Shown: positions 7,945 to 15,475 of the stretch, in pieces
How positions within the stretch are numbered: the first letter of the stretch is position 1
How the letters are laid out: each line of letters starts with the position of its first letter
DNA from: Kiloniellales bacterium
GTDB taxonomy: Bacteria > Pseudomonadota > Alphaproteobacteria > Kiloniellales > JAKSBE01
Length of the DNA: 25,250 nt
Reading direction: 5' to 3'
NCBI GenBank assembly: GCA_030067055.1
Contig: JASJAL010000073.1
Location: 1 to 25,250, forward strand
The notes under the pieces: generated by a model
Database searches by the model: none
What the model was told of the DNA's origin: nothing
Seen by the model: the letters and a program-made list of their open reading frames with translations, nothing else
Program-made: the position numbers and the translations under genes

Positions 7945-8994
7945 ATGGAAAGCGACGTCATTGAGCTGCGTGGGGTCTGGAAGATCTTCGGGGACCGCGC
8001 CAAGGAGGCGCTGGCCGCGGTTCGCAGCGAGAACCTGAGCAAGGCCGAGATCCTGGAGCGCTTCGACTGCGTGGTCGGCGTGGTCGATGCCAGCTTCAAC
8101 GTTCATCGCGGCGAAATCTTCTGCGTCATGGGGCTGTCGGGCAGCGGCAAGTCGACACTGGTCCGGCACATCAACCGGCTGCTGGAGCCGACTGCCGGCG
8201 AGATCCTCATCAACGGCCAGGACGTCATGGCCAAGAACGAGGAGGAGCTGCGCCTCCTGCGGGCCGAGAAGATCGGCATGGTGTTCCAGAACATCGCCCT
8301 GCTGCCGCATCGCACGGTCCGCGACAACGTCGCCCTGCCACTTGAGGTCCAGGGCATGAGCAAGATGGAGCGCTGGGACGTCGCCGAGAAGTGCCTCGAA
8401 ATCGTCGAGCTCAACGGCTGGGAGGATAAGTTCGCCCACGAACTCTCCGGCGGCATGCAGCAGCGGGTCGGCCTGGCGCGTGCGATCGCGGCGGATCCAG
8501 ACATCCTGTTGATGGATGAGCCCTTTTCGGCGCTCGATCCCCTGATCCGGCGCCAGCTGCAGGACCAGTTCATGGACCTGTCCCAGCGGCTGAAGAAGAC
8601 CACGGTCTTCATCACCCACGACCTCGACGAGGCGATCCGGATCGGCGACCGCATCGCGATCATGAAGGACGGCGTGATCGTCCAGATCGGCACGCCCGAG
8701 AAGATCGTCACCGAGCCGGCCGACGACTACGTCGCCGACTTCGTGGCCGGCATCTCCCGGCTCAAGCTGGTCTTCGCGCACTCGATCATGGAGCCGATCG
8801 AAGCTTACAAGGCCAATGGCCACGACAGCCTGGACGGTGCGCCGCGGGTCACCGAGGACACCGACCTCGACCACCTGATCGACGTCGCGGTCGACACCGA
8901 GGGACCGATGGTGGTGATCGACGGCGACAAGAAGGAGATCGGGGTCATCACCAAGGCCGACCTTCTCCATGGCATCCAGGGCGGAAAGGGGTAA
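7945..8994 (+). CDS. proV: Glycine betaine/proline ABC transporter ATP-binding protein (ProV/OpuAA family)
   Basis: The product is 349 aa. ATG 7945 is preceded by GAGGGGAGG. The nucleotide-binding domain is complete: Walker A GLSGSGKS (63-70), Q-loop VFQNIALLPHRTV (113-125), signature LSGGM (167-171), Walker B ILLMDEP (187-193) and H-loop His225. The N-terminal stretch before Walker A (VWKIFGDRAKEALAAVRS) is typical of ProV rather than of other ABC ATPases. After residue 260 there is a C-terminal tail ending in VDTEGPMVVIDGDKKEIGVI, like one CBS motif, a region that senses ionic strength in OpuA. The gene is followed 5 bp later by proW. It energises uptake of quaternary ammonium osmolytes or nutrients. 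Confidence 0.95.
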   Translation: MESDVIELRGVWKIFGDRAKEALAAVRSENLSKAEILERFDCVVGVVDASFNVHRGEIFCVMGLSGSGKSTLVRHINRLLEPTAGEILINGQDVMAKNEEELRLLRAEKIGMVFQNIALLPHRTVRDNVALPLEVQGMSKMERWDVAEKCLEIVELNGWEDKFAHELSGGMQQRVGLARAIAADPDILLMDEPFSALDPLIRRQLQDQFMDLSQRLKKTTVFITHDLDEAIRIGDRIAIMKDGVIVQIGTPEKIVTEPADDYVADFVAGISRLKLVFAHSIMEPIEAYKANGHDSLDGAPRVTEDTDLDHLIDVAVDTEGPMVVIDGDKKEIGVITKADLLHGIQGGKG

Positions 8995-8999
8995 GCGAG

Positions 9000-10565
9000 A
9001 TGGCAACGGAAGTCAGTCTATCGAGCGTGGACGCCCCGGATACCGAGGCGGCGCAGAGCGCGGCGACCAAGGGCGATGCCCTGATCGCCGAGTTCGCAGT
9101 GCAGAATTCCGAGCACTACATCAAGGCCTTCAACAAGATCGGCGCGACCCAGGGCTACGTCTTCACCTTCAACCTCTGGGCCGCGATCCTCGGCCCGCTC
9201 TGGGCCGGGGCGCGCAGCCTCTGGGGCCTGTTCTGGCTCTTCGCGCTGGCCGAACTCTTCGCCATCGTGCAGCTCGGCCGCGGTCTCTGGGGGGACCTCG
9301 GTGCCGACAAGGTGGCGCAGGCCGAAAAGCTCATGACCCGGGCAACCGAGCGCCAGGAAGCGGCGATCGAGGCGATCAAGAACGCCGCGACCAACGCCGA
9401 GGCCCTGCAGAAAAGCGCCGAAACCCTCGGGCGTGCGGCGGAGAACGCGATGCTGGCGGCCGAAGCGGCCGTGGCCCAGGGGCCGAAGCTCACAATAATT
9501 GGCCTCGTGATCCTGGTCCTGGTCAAGGCGATCCAGGGCATGACCGCCGACTGGGCGCTGGAGCGGCGCTTCGTCCACTGGCGCGCCGACCGGTCGCTCA
9601 AGGCCGGGATCAGCCAGGGCGGCTTCATCGGTGCGGCCCTGCTCGCCTACGTCGCCATCTACCCCATGACCATCTACCGCTTCACGGTTGCCAAGCCGGC
9701 CGAGTTCTTCACCGAGTTCCTCGCGGTCTTCCCGTCCAATCGGGACTTCCGGGTCTCGGTCGCGACCGAGCTGGACAAGGGCTTCGACTTCGTGACCATC
9801 AACGGCGAGGCGCTCTTCGATTCCATCGTCTTCGCCATCCGTGTGCTGCTGGATGGGCTGGAGGTCATGCTGGTCTCGACGCCCTGGCCGGTGGTTATGG
9901 CGGTCATCGTGGTGCTGGCCTGGCGTCTGGCCGGCCCGCGGGTCGCGATCTTCACCGTGGCGGCGCTGGCCTACCTGGCCTTCCTCGGATTCTGGGAAAA
10001 GTCCATGGCGACGGTCGCGCTGCTCGGCGCGGCGGCCTTCATCTGCATCGCCATCGGCATCCCGATCGGGATCTGGTGCGCCAAGAGCAAGCGGGCCTTC
10101 GCCGTCGTCCGGCCGATCCTGGACTTCATGCAGACCATGCCGGCCTTCGTCTATCTGATCCCGGTCATCGCCTTCTTCGGCACCGGCAAGCCGCCGGGAA
10201 TCCTGGCCACGCTGATCTTCGGCATGCCGCCGGTCATCCGCCTGACGGTGCTGGGTCTGCGCGGTGTCCCGCCGCACGTCCGCGAGGCGGCCATGGCCTT
10301 CGGGGCGAACAAACGATTCCTGCTGTTCAAGGTCGACCTGCCTCTGGCCCTGCCGTCGATCATGACCGGCATCAACCAGACCATCCTGATGTGCCTGTCC
10401 ATGGTCGTCATCGCCTCGCTGATCGGCGCCAAGGGCCTGGGCGAGGACGTGCTGGAAGCGCTGCAGTACGCGGCCGAGGGACAGGGCATGCTGGCCGGTT
10501 TCGCGATCCTGTTCTGCGCCATGATCCTGGACCGCATCGTCCAGGGGCGTAGCGGACCGGCTTGA
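9000..10565 (+). CDS. proW: Glycine betaine/proline ABC transporter permease (ProW family) with long N-terminal extension
   Basis: The product is 521 aa, well above the roughly 280-350 aa of ordinary ProW/OpuAB. The C-terminal part, from about residue 280, is a standard permease: several membrane helices, LDFMQTMPAFVYLIPVIAFFG, and the EAA coupling loop GVPPHVREAAMAFGANKRF near residues 418-437. The first 215 or so residues differ: residues 50-95 are aromatic and hydrophobic (FNLWAAILGPLWAGARSLWG, reminiscent of DUF2628-type membrane modules), residues 103-160 are an Ala/Glu-rich helix with heptad-like repeats, and residues 163-180 form another membrane helix. The start ATG 9000 is 5 bp after proV. 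No frameshift or internal stop separates the parts, so the extension belongs to the protein. Its role is unknown. Confidence 0.93.
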   Translation: MATEVSLSSVDAPDTEAAQSAATKGDALIAEFAVQNSEHYIKAFNKIGATQGYVFTFNLWAAILGPLWAGARSLWGLFWLFALAELFAIVQLGRGLWGDLGADKVAQAEKLMTRATERQEAAIEAIKNAATNAEALQKSAETLGRAAENAMLAAEAAVAQGPKLTIIGLVILVLVKAIQGMTADWALERRFVHWRADRSLKAGISQGGFIGAALLAYVAIYPMTIYRFTVAKPAEFFTEFLAVFPSNRDFRVSVATELDKGFDFVTINGEALFDSIVFAIRVLLDGLEVMLVSTPWPVVMAVIVVLAWRLAGPRVAIFTVAALAYLAFLGFWEKSMATVALLGAAAFICIAIGIPIGIWCAKSKRAFAVVRPILDFMQTMPAFVYLIPVIAFFGTGKPPGILATLIFGMPPVIRLTVLGLRGVPPHVREAAMAFGANKRFLLFKVDLPLALPSIMTGINQTILMCLSMVVIASLIGAKGLGEDVLEALQYAAEGQGMLAGFAILFCAMILDRIVQGRSGPA

Positions 10566-10617
10566 GGCGTAACCGCAAGGAAGAACCAAAAGCGAAATGA
10601 AGCAAGGAGGCTCATAG

Positions 10618-11586
10618 ATGTTGAAACACGTCACACGTTTTGCTGCCGCGGCAATAGCCGTGGCGGGCTTTTCGACCGCGGCGGCGGCGCAGGACAAGGT
10701 CACAATCGGCGTGCCGAACTGGCCCTCGGTGAACATCACCGCCAACGTCATCAAGGTCATCGCCGAGGAGAACTTCGGCACCGAGGTCGAGCTGGTGCCC
10801 GGCACCAACGCGGTCGTCTTCAAGGCCATGGACCGGGCCAAGGGCGACATCGACGTGCATCCCGAAGTCTGGATGCCGAACCAGGAGAACCTGGCCAAGG
10901 AATACGTCGAGACCAAGAAATCGGTCGTGATGAGCGACCAGCCTTATGCCGCCGTTCAGGGCATCTGCGTGACCAAGCAGACCGCCGACGAGCACGGCAT
11001 CACCTCGATCACCCAGCTGGTCAACCCCGACGTCTCCGCGCTCTTCGATTCCAACGGCGACGGCAAGGGCGAGCTCTGGGTCGGCGCCCCGGGCTGGGCC
11101 TCGACCAACGTCGAGAAGGTCAAGGCGCGCGGCTACGGCTACGACCAGTTCTTCGAGCTGACCACCATCGAGGAGACCCTGGTCCTGGCGCAGCTCGACG
11201 ACGCGGTGACCAAGAAGCGGCCCTTCGTGTTCTTCTGCTACGGCCCGCACCACATGTTCCAGCTCCACGAGCTGGTCCAGCTGGAAGAGCCGGCCTACGA
11301 CAAGTCGCGCTGGACCATGGTGCAGCCGACCGACGATCCGGACTGGTTCAACAAGTCCAGCATCGACGTCGCCTGGCCGCCGACCAAGGTGCACATCGCC
11401 TACTCCAAGTCTCTGGACACGCGCGCGCCGGAGGTGGCCGCGTTGCTGGGCAACATCCAGATGAATTCCGCGCTGGTCAGCGCCTGGACCTACGCCTTGG
11501 TGGTCGACAAGGAAGAGCCGGGCGAATACGCCAAGAAGTGGGTGTCGGAGAACACCGAGATCGTCAACAAGTGGCTCGGTCTCTGA
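10618..11586 (+). CDS. proX: Glycine betaine/proline ABC transporter substrate-binding protein (ProX/OpuAC family)
   Basis: The product is 322 aa with a signal peptide (MLKHVTRFAAAAIAVAGF, cleavage after AAAA near residue 23). ATG 10618 has a near-perfect AAGGAGG ribosome site. The mature protein shows the OpuAC pattern: IGVPNWPSVNITANVIKVI, IDVHPEVWMPNQ, and a run of tryptophans and tyrosines (ELWVGAPGWAST, CYGPHHMF, VAWPPTKVHIAYS) that can form the aromatic cage for a trimethylammonium head group. It is the last gene of proVWX and is followed at once by a strong terminator. The ligand is probably glycine betaine, proline betaine or a related compound. Confidence 0.94.
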   Translation: MLKHVTRFAAAAIAVAGFSTAAAAQDKVTIGVPNWPSVNITANVIKVIAEENFGTEVELVPGTNAVVFKAMDRAKGDIDVHPEVWMPNQENLAKEYVETKKSVVMSDQPYAAVQGICVTKQTADEHGITSITQLVNPDVSALFDSNGDGKGELWVGAPGWASTNVEKVKARGYGYDQFFELTTIEETLVLAQLDDAVTKKRPFVFFCYGPHHMFQLHELVQLEEPAYDKSRWTMVQPTDDPDWFNKSSIDVAWPPTKVHIAYSKSLDTRAPEVAALLGNIQMNSALVSAWTYALVVDKEEPGEYAKKWVSENTEIVNKWLGL

Positions 11587-11611
11587 GAATCCGCTGACCG
11601 ACTTGCCGAAC

Positions 11612-11646
11612 CTCGGGGGCGCTGTCCGCAGCGCCCCCGGGCCTTT
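11612..11646 (+). terminator. Strong hairpin terminator after proX
   Basis: Perfect 11-bp arms CGGGGGCGCTG (11614-11624) and CAGCGCCCCCG (11629-11639) enclose the tetraloop TCCG, and the stem can extend by a G-T and a C-G pair. A short CCTTT follows. It lies about 25 bp after the proX stop and separates proVWX from the Usp-pentein-SDR-MttB unit. Confidence 0.85.
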
Positions 11647-11650
11647 CATC

Positions 11651-11674
11651 GACTGGCTCGAGATGTGGCCAGTC
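11651..11674. promoter_or_regulatory. Second inverted repeat in the proX-usp gap
   Basis: Perfect 7-bp arms GACTGGC (11651-11657) and GCCAGTC (11668-11674) with a 10-base loop lie between the terminator and the Usp start at 11716. It could be an operator or a leader hairpin of the downstream unit, or part of the termination region. No promoter hexamers are convincing here. Confidence 0.4.
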
Positions 11675-11715
11675 AGGCACGACGCTCTCCAAGGGGCGAG
11701 ATTGGAACGGGGCAC

Positions 11716-12159
11716 ATGCTGAAGAAGATCCTGGTGGCGATCGACGGCTCGCAGCCGTCCCAGCGCGCCCTCGACATGGGTGCCCAGATCGCCGAGAAGT
11801 TCGATGCCGTCCTGGTCCTGATCTACGTGATCCGGGACATGCAGCTGCCCGAGAGCCTGCGCCAGATGGCGGAGGTCGAGCTGGTGCAGGAGTCTCGCCT
11901 GACCACCCTGCAGAAGATCGGCCAGACGATCCTGGCCGAGGCCGCCACGCGGGCCAAAAAGCAGGGTGCGAAGGACGTCCGCAACGAGGTCCGGCCCGGC
12001 GATCCGGCCGGCGCCATCCTGCGCTACGTTGCCGAGAACGGCGTCGATCTCATCGTCATGGGCTCGCGCGGCCTGGGCGATGTGGAGAGCATGCTGCTGG
12101 GCAGCGTCTCCCGCAAGGTCAGCAACCTGGCCAAGGTCGGCTGCCTGACCGTGCGCTAG
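11716..12159 (+). CDS. Universal stress protein (UspA family), betaine-cluster linked
   Basis: The product is 147 aa. The start is placed at ATG 11716 because MLKKILVAIDGSQPSQRAL is the standard Usp N-terminus; an upstream ATG at 11665 would add 17 residues foreign to the family. The C-terminal loop GSRG-x9-GS (IVMGSRGLGDVESMLLGSVS) matches the ATP-binding G-2X-G-9X-G(S/T) motif exactly, unlike the TRAP-linked Usp at 2927-3421. It is 17 bp before the pentein gene in the same direction. This is the second Usp gene in the window set directly beside a solute transporter, so a regulatory link to uptake or osmotic state is plausible. Confidence 0.93.
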   Translation: MLKKILVAIDGSQPSQRALDMGAQIAEKFDAVLVLIYVIRDMQLPESLRQMAEVELVQESRLTTLQKIGQTILAEAATRAKKQGAKDVRNEVRPGDPAGAILRYVAENGVDLIVMGSRGLGDVESMLLGSVSRKVSNLAKVGCLTVR

Positions 12160-12176
12160 GCGCGGGAGGCGTCCGA

Positions 12177-13079
12177 ATGTCCGAGGTTCCCGCGCAGCTC
12201 CAGAACTGGGGCATCGACAGCGAGTACGGCACCCTGCGTGACGTCCTCTTGGGGCGTCCCGACTTCTACCGCTGGGAGGATGCCGGCCCGATCGCCCGGC
12301 GGACGCTGCAGAACGCAGAGCAGCTGGGCGTGAAGTTCGATCTCCAGCTGGCCCAGGCGCAGCACGCCGAGATGGTGCGCTGCTACGAGGACGCCGGCGT
12401 CGCCTGCCACTACCTCGACGCCGACGAGGTCCTGCACCGCAACTTCTTCGCCCGCGACTCCAGCTTCATGACCCCCTTCGGCCCGGTGATCTGCCACATG
12501 CAGCTGAAGAGCCGGCGCGCCGACTACGTGACCGCCATCAAGTTCTACCAGGACCGCGGGATCCCGATCTTCCGGATGGTCACCGCCGGCCACTTCGAAG
12601 GCGGCGACTTCGTCATCCTCGAGCCGGGCGTCGCCTTGATCGGCTACAGCACCCAACGCTCCGAGCAGGCCGGCGCCGAGCAGGTCGCCGGCTGGATGCG
12701 CGAACAGGGCTGGGAGGCGCAGGTCGCGCCGATTCCGGATCACTTCATCCACATGGACGCCCTGATCTCCATGGTCGCGCCGAAGCTCGCCGTCGCCTGT
12801 ACCGAGGCCCTGGAGCCTTGGCTGCTCGACTGGCTGCGCGCCAAGGAGATCGAGTTCATCGAGGTCGGCTACGCCGACTGCGCGCGCAACCTGGCGGTCA
12901 ACCTGGTCGCCCTCGGCGAGGGCCGCGTGCTGTCCATGGCCAGCAGCCCCGAGGTCAACCGCCGCCTCGAAGAGCGCGGCTTCCAGGTCTATGCGCCCGA
13001 CATGTCCATGTTCACCCTGGGTGGCGGTGGCGTTCATTGTCTAAGCCAGTCGCTTTGCCGCGATCCGGCGCCGCGCTGA
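12177..13079 (+). CDS. Pentein-fold amidinotransferase/deiminase-type hydrolase (arginine deiminase / DDAH-like)
   Basis: The product is 300 aa. ATG 12177 is preceded by GGGAGGCG. All hallmarks of the guanidine-modifying superfamily are present: FARDSS (R93, D94), HFEGGDF (E141-D144), DHFIHMD (H192 as catalytic base, D194) and the C-terminal GGGGVHC with nucleophile C288. It therefore either hydrolyses a guanidine or amidine group (as arginine deiminase or dimethylarginine dimethylaminohydrolase do) or transfers it. The length resembles the DDAH and small deiminase groups more than the 400-aa arginine deiminases. No ornithine carbamoyltransferase or carbamate kinase is nearby, which argues against the classic deiminase pathway. 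The genes around it point to methylated nitrogen compounds, making methylated arginine a reasonable guess. Confidence 0.85.
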   Translation: MSEVPAQLQNWGIDSEYGTLRDVLLGRPDFYRWEDAGPIARRTLQNAEQLGVKFDLQLAQAQHAEMVRCYEDAGVACHYLDADEVLHRNFFARDSSFMTPFGPVICHMQLKSRRADYVTAIKFYQDRGIPIFRMVTAGHFEGGDFVILEPGVALIGYSTQRSEQAGAEQVAGWMREQGWEAQVAPIPDHFIHMDALISMVAPKLAVACTEALEPWLLDWLRAKEIEFIEVGYADCARNLAVNLVALGEGRVLSMASSPEVNRRLEERGFQVYAPDMSMFTLGGGGVHCLSQSLCRDPAPR

Positions 13080-13120
13080 TGTCCTAAGCTTCGAGGGGCA
13101 ATAAGCGAAGGAGCCGGTCC

Positions 13121-13873
13121 TTGAAGCGGCTTGAAGGCAGAATTGCGGCGGTCACCGGTGGCGCCTCGGGATTCGGGGCGGCGATCGTCCGCCGTTTCGT
13201 CGATGAAGGCGCGCGGGTCGTGATCGCCGACCTCGACGCGGAAAAGGGCAGCGCTTTTGCCGCGACCGCCCCTGAGACCACGGCCTTCATGAAGACCGAC
13301 GTGACCTCGGCCGAAGACATCCGTGCCATGATCGACCTTGCGGAGGAGCGCTTCGGCGCCCTCGACATCCTGGTCAACAACGCCGGCGTTGGGCAAAGGC
13401 CGCAGCCGCTGGCGGAGGTTGCCGAGGCCGACTACGAGCGGATTCTGGACGCCAACCTGCGGAGCGTTGTCCTCGGCTGCCAGGCCGCTTTGCCGGTGTT
13501 TCGCCGACAGGGCCGGGGCACGATCATCAACACGGCCTCCGGTATCGCCTTGACGCCCCGCCCGCAGCTTCTGCTCTACGCCGCGTCCAAGGGCGCGGTG
13601 GTGGCCTTCACCAAGGGCCTGGCGATGGAACTCGCGCCCGAGGGCTTCCGGGTCAACGCGCTTTGCCCGGCGATCGCCGACACGCCCATGCTGACCGAGT
13701 TCATGGGTGGCGTTGCCTCCGACGAAGCCCGCGATGCCTTCACCGCCGGGATTCCCCTGGGCCGCCTGGTCGCGCCGGAGGACGTGGCCGCGGCCGCCGC
13801 CTACCTGGCCTCGGACGACGCGGCCATGGTCACGGGCACCTGCCTGGCCGTCGACGGCGGCCGCTGTATATGA
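13121..13873 (+). CDS. Short-chain dehydrogenase/reductase (SDR, classical)
   Basis: The product is 250 aa, the classical SDR length. Translation most likely begins at TTG 13121, which has AAGGAG 8 bp upstream; no ATG is available before the cofactor motif. Seen motifs are TGGASGFG (12-19) for the Rossmann fold, D38 after strand 2 (VIADLD), which favours NAD over NADP, NNAG (86-89), N112, and the catalytic S140, Y153 and K157 (YAASK). The C-terminus GTCLAVDGG is also typical. It lies 41 bp after the pentein gene and 15 bp before mttB. The substrate, an alcohol or ketone, cannot be told from the sequence; a role in the same catabolic unit is inferred from position. Confidence 0.92.
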   Translation: MKRLEGRIAAVTGGASGFGAAIVRRFVDEGARVVIADLDAEKGSAFAATAPETTAFMKTDVTSAEDIRAMIDLAEERFGALDILVNNAGVGQRPQPLAEVAEADYERILDANLRSVVLGCQAALPVFRRQGRGTIINTASGIALTPRPQLLLYAASKGAVVAFTKGLAMELAPEGFRVNALCPAIADTPMLTEFMGGVASDEARDAFTAGIPLGRLVAPEDVAAAAAYLASDDAAMVTGTCLAVDGGRCI

Positions 13874-13888
13874 GGCGGGGAGGATGAC

Positions 13889-15457
13889 ATGACCAGCCAG
13901 GAAAGACGCCGGCGGGGCCGCGCCCGGAAAGCCAAGCTTGCCGAGCGCGGACGGTCGCATTCCGGCGGTCCCTCGGCGGTGGCGCCCGGTCTGGTCGGCG
14001 GCCGCTACCTGCCGCTCTCGGACCGGGACCTGGCGCGGATTCACGATGCCGCCCTGGAAGTCCTGGAGCGGGTCGGCATGGCGGACGCCACGCCGGCGCT
14101 CCGGGAGCTTGCCCTGGCCAAGGGCGCCCGGGTCGACGGCAAGGGCCGGCTCTGCTTCCCCCGAAGCCTGGTCGAGGACGTCGTCGCCGGCGCCGCGCAC
14201 GGCATGACCCTGCACGCCCGCAATCCCGACAAGGACCTCGAGGTCTCCGGCCGGCGCGTACACTTCGGCACCGGCGGCGCCGCGGTCAAGGTCCTGGACC
14301 CCGACGACGGCCGCTACCGCGATGCCAGCCTGGTCGATCTCTATGACTTCGCACGCCTGGCCGACCGTCTGGACAACGTGCACTGGTTCACCCGTTGTGT
14401 CATCGCGACCGAGCTCTCGGATTCGCTCGAACTCGACCTCAACACCGCCTACGCCTGCCTCGCCGGCACCGACAAGCATCTCGGCACCGCCATCACCGAG
14501 GCCGAGAACGTCGCGCCGGTTATCGGCCTCTTCGACAAGGTCCTGGGCGGCGAGGGGGCCTTCGCCCGGCGGCCGATCTGCAAGCTGCACTCGAGCCCCA
14601 TCGTGCCGCCGCTGCGCTACGGCGCCGAGGCCTGCGACACCATCTTCGAGGCGGTTCGCCACGGCATGCCGATCAATGCCATCACCGCGGGTCAGTCCGG
14701 CGCGACCGCACCGGCGGCCCTGGCCGGGACCCTGGTCCAGACCGTGGCCGAGACTCTCGCGGCGCTGATCCTGGTCAACCTGATCCGTCCCGGCCATCCC
14801 TTCATCTTCAGCAACTGGCCGATGGTCTCGGACCTGCGCACCGGCGCTTTTTCCGGTGGCGGCGGCGAGGAGGCGATCCTCAACGCGGCCGCCGCCCAAA
14901 TCGCCAACTTCTATGACCTGCCCAGCGGCGTGGCCGCCGGCATGGCGGACTCCAAGATTCCGGACGAGCAAGCCGGCTACGAGAAGGCTCTGACCACCGC
15001 GCTGGCCGGCCTGGCCGGCGCCAACCTGGTCTACGAATCCTCCGGCATGCTGGCGAGCCTGCTCGGCTGCTCCTTCGAATCCTTCGTCCTGGACGACGAG
15101 ATGCTCGGCTTCGTCCTGCGTGCCGTGCGCGGGATCGAGGTCACCGAGGAGACCCTGGCGGTCGAGACCATCGCCGAGGCCGCGACCGGGGCCGGCCACT
15201 TCCTGGGCAGCAGCCAGACCCTGGAGCTGATGGAGAAGGAGTACGTCTACCCGCGCCTCGGCGACCGCAGCACGCCCGAGGAATGGCAGCAGAGTGGCGG
15301 CAGCGACATCCGCGCCCGGGCCCTGGTGCGGGTCCGCGAGATCCTGGCCGAGCACTATCCCGCGCACATCGACCCGGCCCTCGACGCCGAGATCCGCGCG
15401 CGCTTTCCGATCCGCCTGCCCGAGGCGGCCATGACGCCGACCGGAGGCCGCTGGTGA
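13889..15457 (+). CDS. MttB-family (trimethylamine methyltransferase-like) protein, non-pyrrolysine
   Basis: The product is 522 aa. ATG 13889 follows GGGGAGGATGAC. It has the MttB-superfamily TIM-barrel pattern: a basic N-terminus (QERRRRGRARKAK), LPLSDRDLARIHDAALEVLE, then HSSPIVPPLRYG and AITAGQSGATAPAALAGTL in the middle and IFSNWPMVSDLRTGAFSGG near residue 310. No in-frame TAG interrupts the gene, so it is a member without pyrrolysine, like the MtgB glycine-betaine methyltransferase group. Those enzymes pass a methyl group from a quaternary amine to a corrinoid protein. No corrinoid protein or MtgA-type partner is in the window, although proVWX for betaine uptake is just upstream. Function as a quaternary-amine demethylase is plausible but unproven. 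Confidence 0.88.
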   Translation: MTSQERRRRGRARKAKLAERGRSHSGGPSAVAPGLVGGRYLPLSDRDLARIHDAALEVLERVGMADATPALRELALAKGARVDGKGRLCFPRSLVEDVVAGAAHGMTLHARNPDKDLEVSGRRVHFGTGGAAVKVLDPDDGRYRDASLVDLYDFARLADRLDNVHWFTRCVIATELSDSLELDLNTAYACLAGTDKHLGTAITEAENVAPVIGLFDKVLGGEGAFARRPICKLHSSPIVPPLRYGAEACDTIFEAVRHGMPINAITAGQSGATAPAALAGTLVQTVAETLAALILVNLIRPGHPFIFSNWPMVSDLRTGAFSGGGGEEAILNAAAAQIANFYDLPSGVAAGMADSKIPDEQAGYEKALTTALAGLAGANLVYESSGMLASLLGCSFESFVLDDEMLGFVLRAVRGIEVTEETLAVETIAEAATGAGHFLGSSQTLELMEKEYVYPRLGDRSTPEEWQQSGGSDIRARALVRVREILAEHYPAHIDPALDAEIRARFPIRLPEAAMTPTGGRW

Positions 15458-15464
15458 GGCCTCC
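15443..15464. terminator. Hairpin across the mttB stop codon, between convergent mttB and pta
   Basis: Perfect 7-bp arms GGAGGCC (15443-15449) and GGCCTCC (15458-15464) enclose 8 bases that include the mttB stop. The two convergent genes are only 18 bp apart, so this is the natural place for a bidirectional terminator. No good T-tract follows on either strand, so efficiency is uncertain. Confidence 0.45.
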
Positions 15465-15475
15465 GTCTTGATGCT

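Noticed and set aside
6784..9006. 740-codon minus-strand frame across the LysR and proV genes
   Set aside because: It spans two well-identified plus-strand genes and the control region between them, with no recognisable domain.
9018..10916. 632-codon minus-strand frame across proW and the start of proX
   Set aside because: Antisense of a clear permease and binding protein; the product is a low-complexity mixture of Asp, Arg, Gly and His.
13034..15367. 777-codon minus-strand frame opposite the SDR and mttB genes
   Set aside because: Both plus-strand genes have complete family motifs, whereas this frame has none.
13889..15457. Possible pyrrolysine codon in the MttB-family gene
   Set aside because: The reading frame has no internal TAG and ends at TGA 15455-15457, so read-through is not needed.
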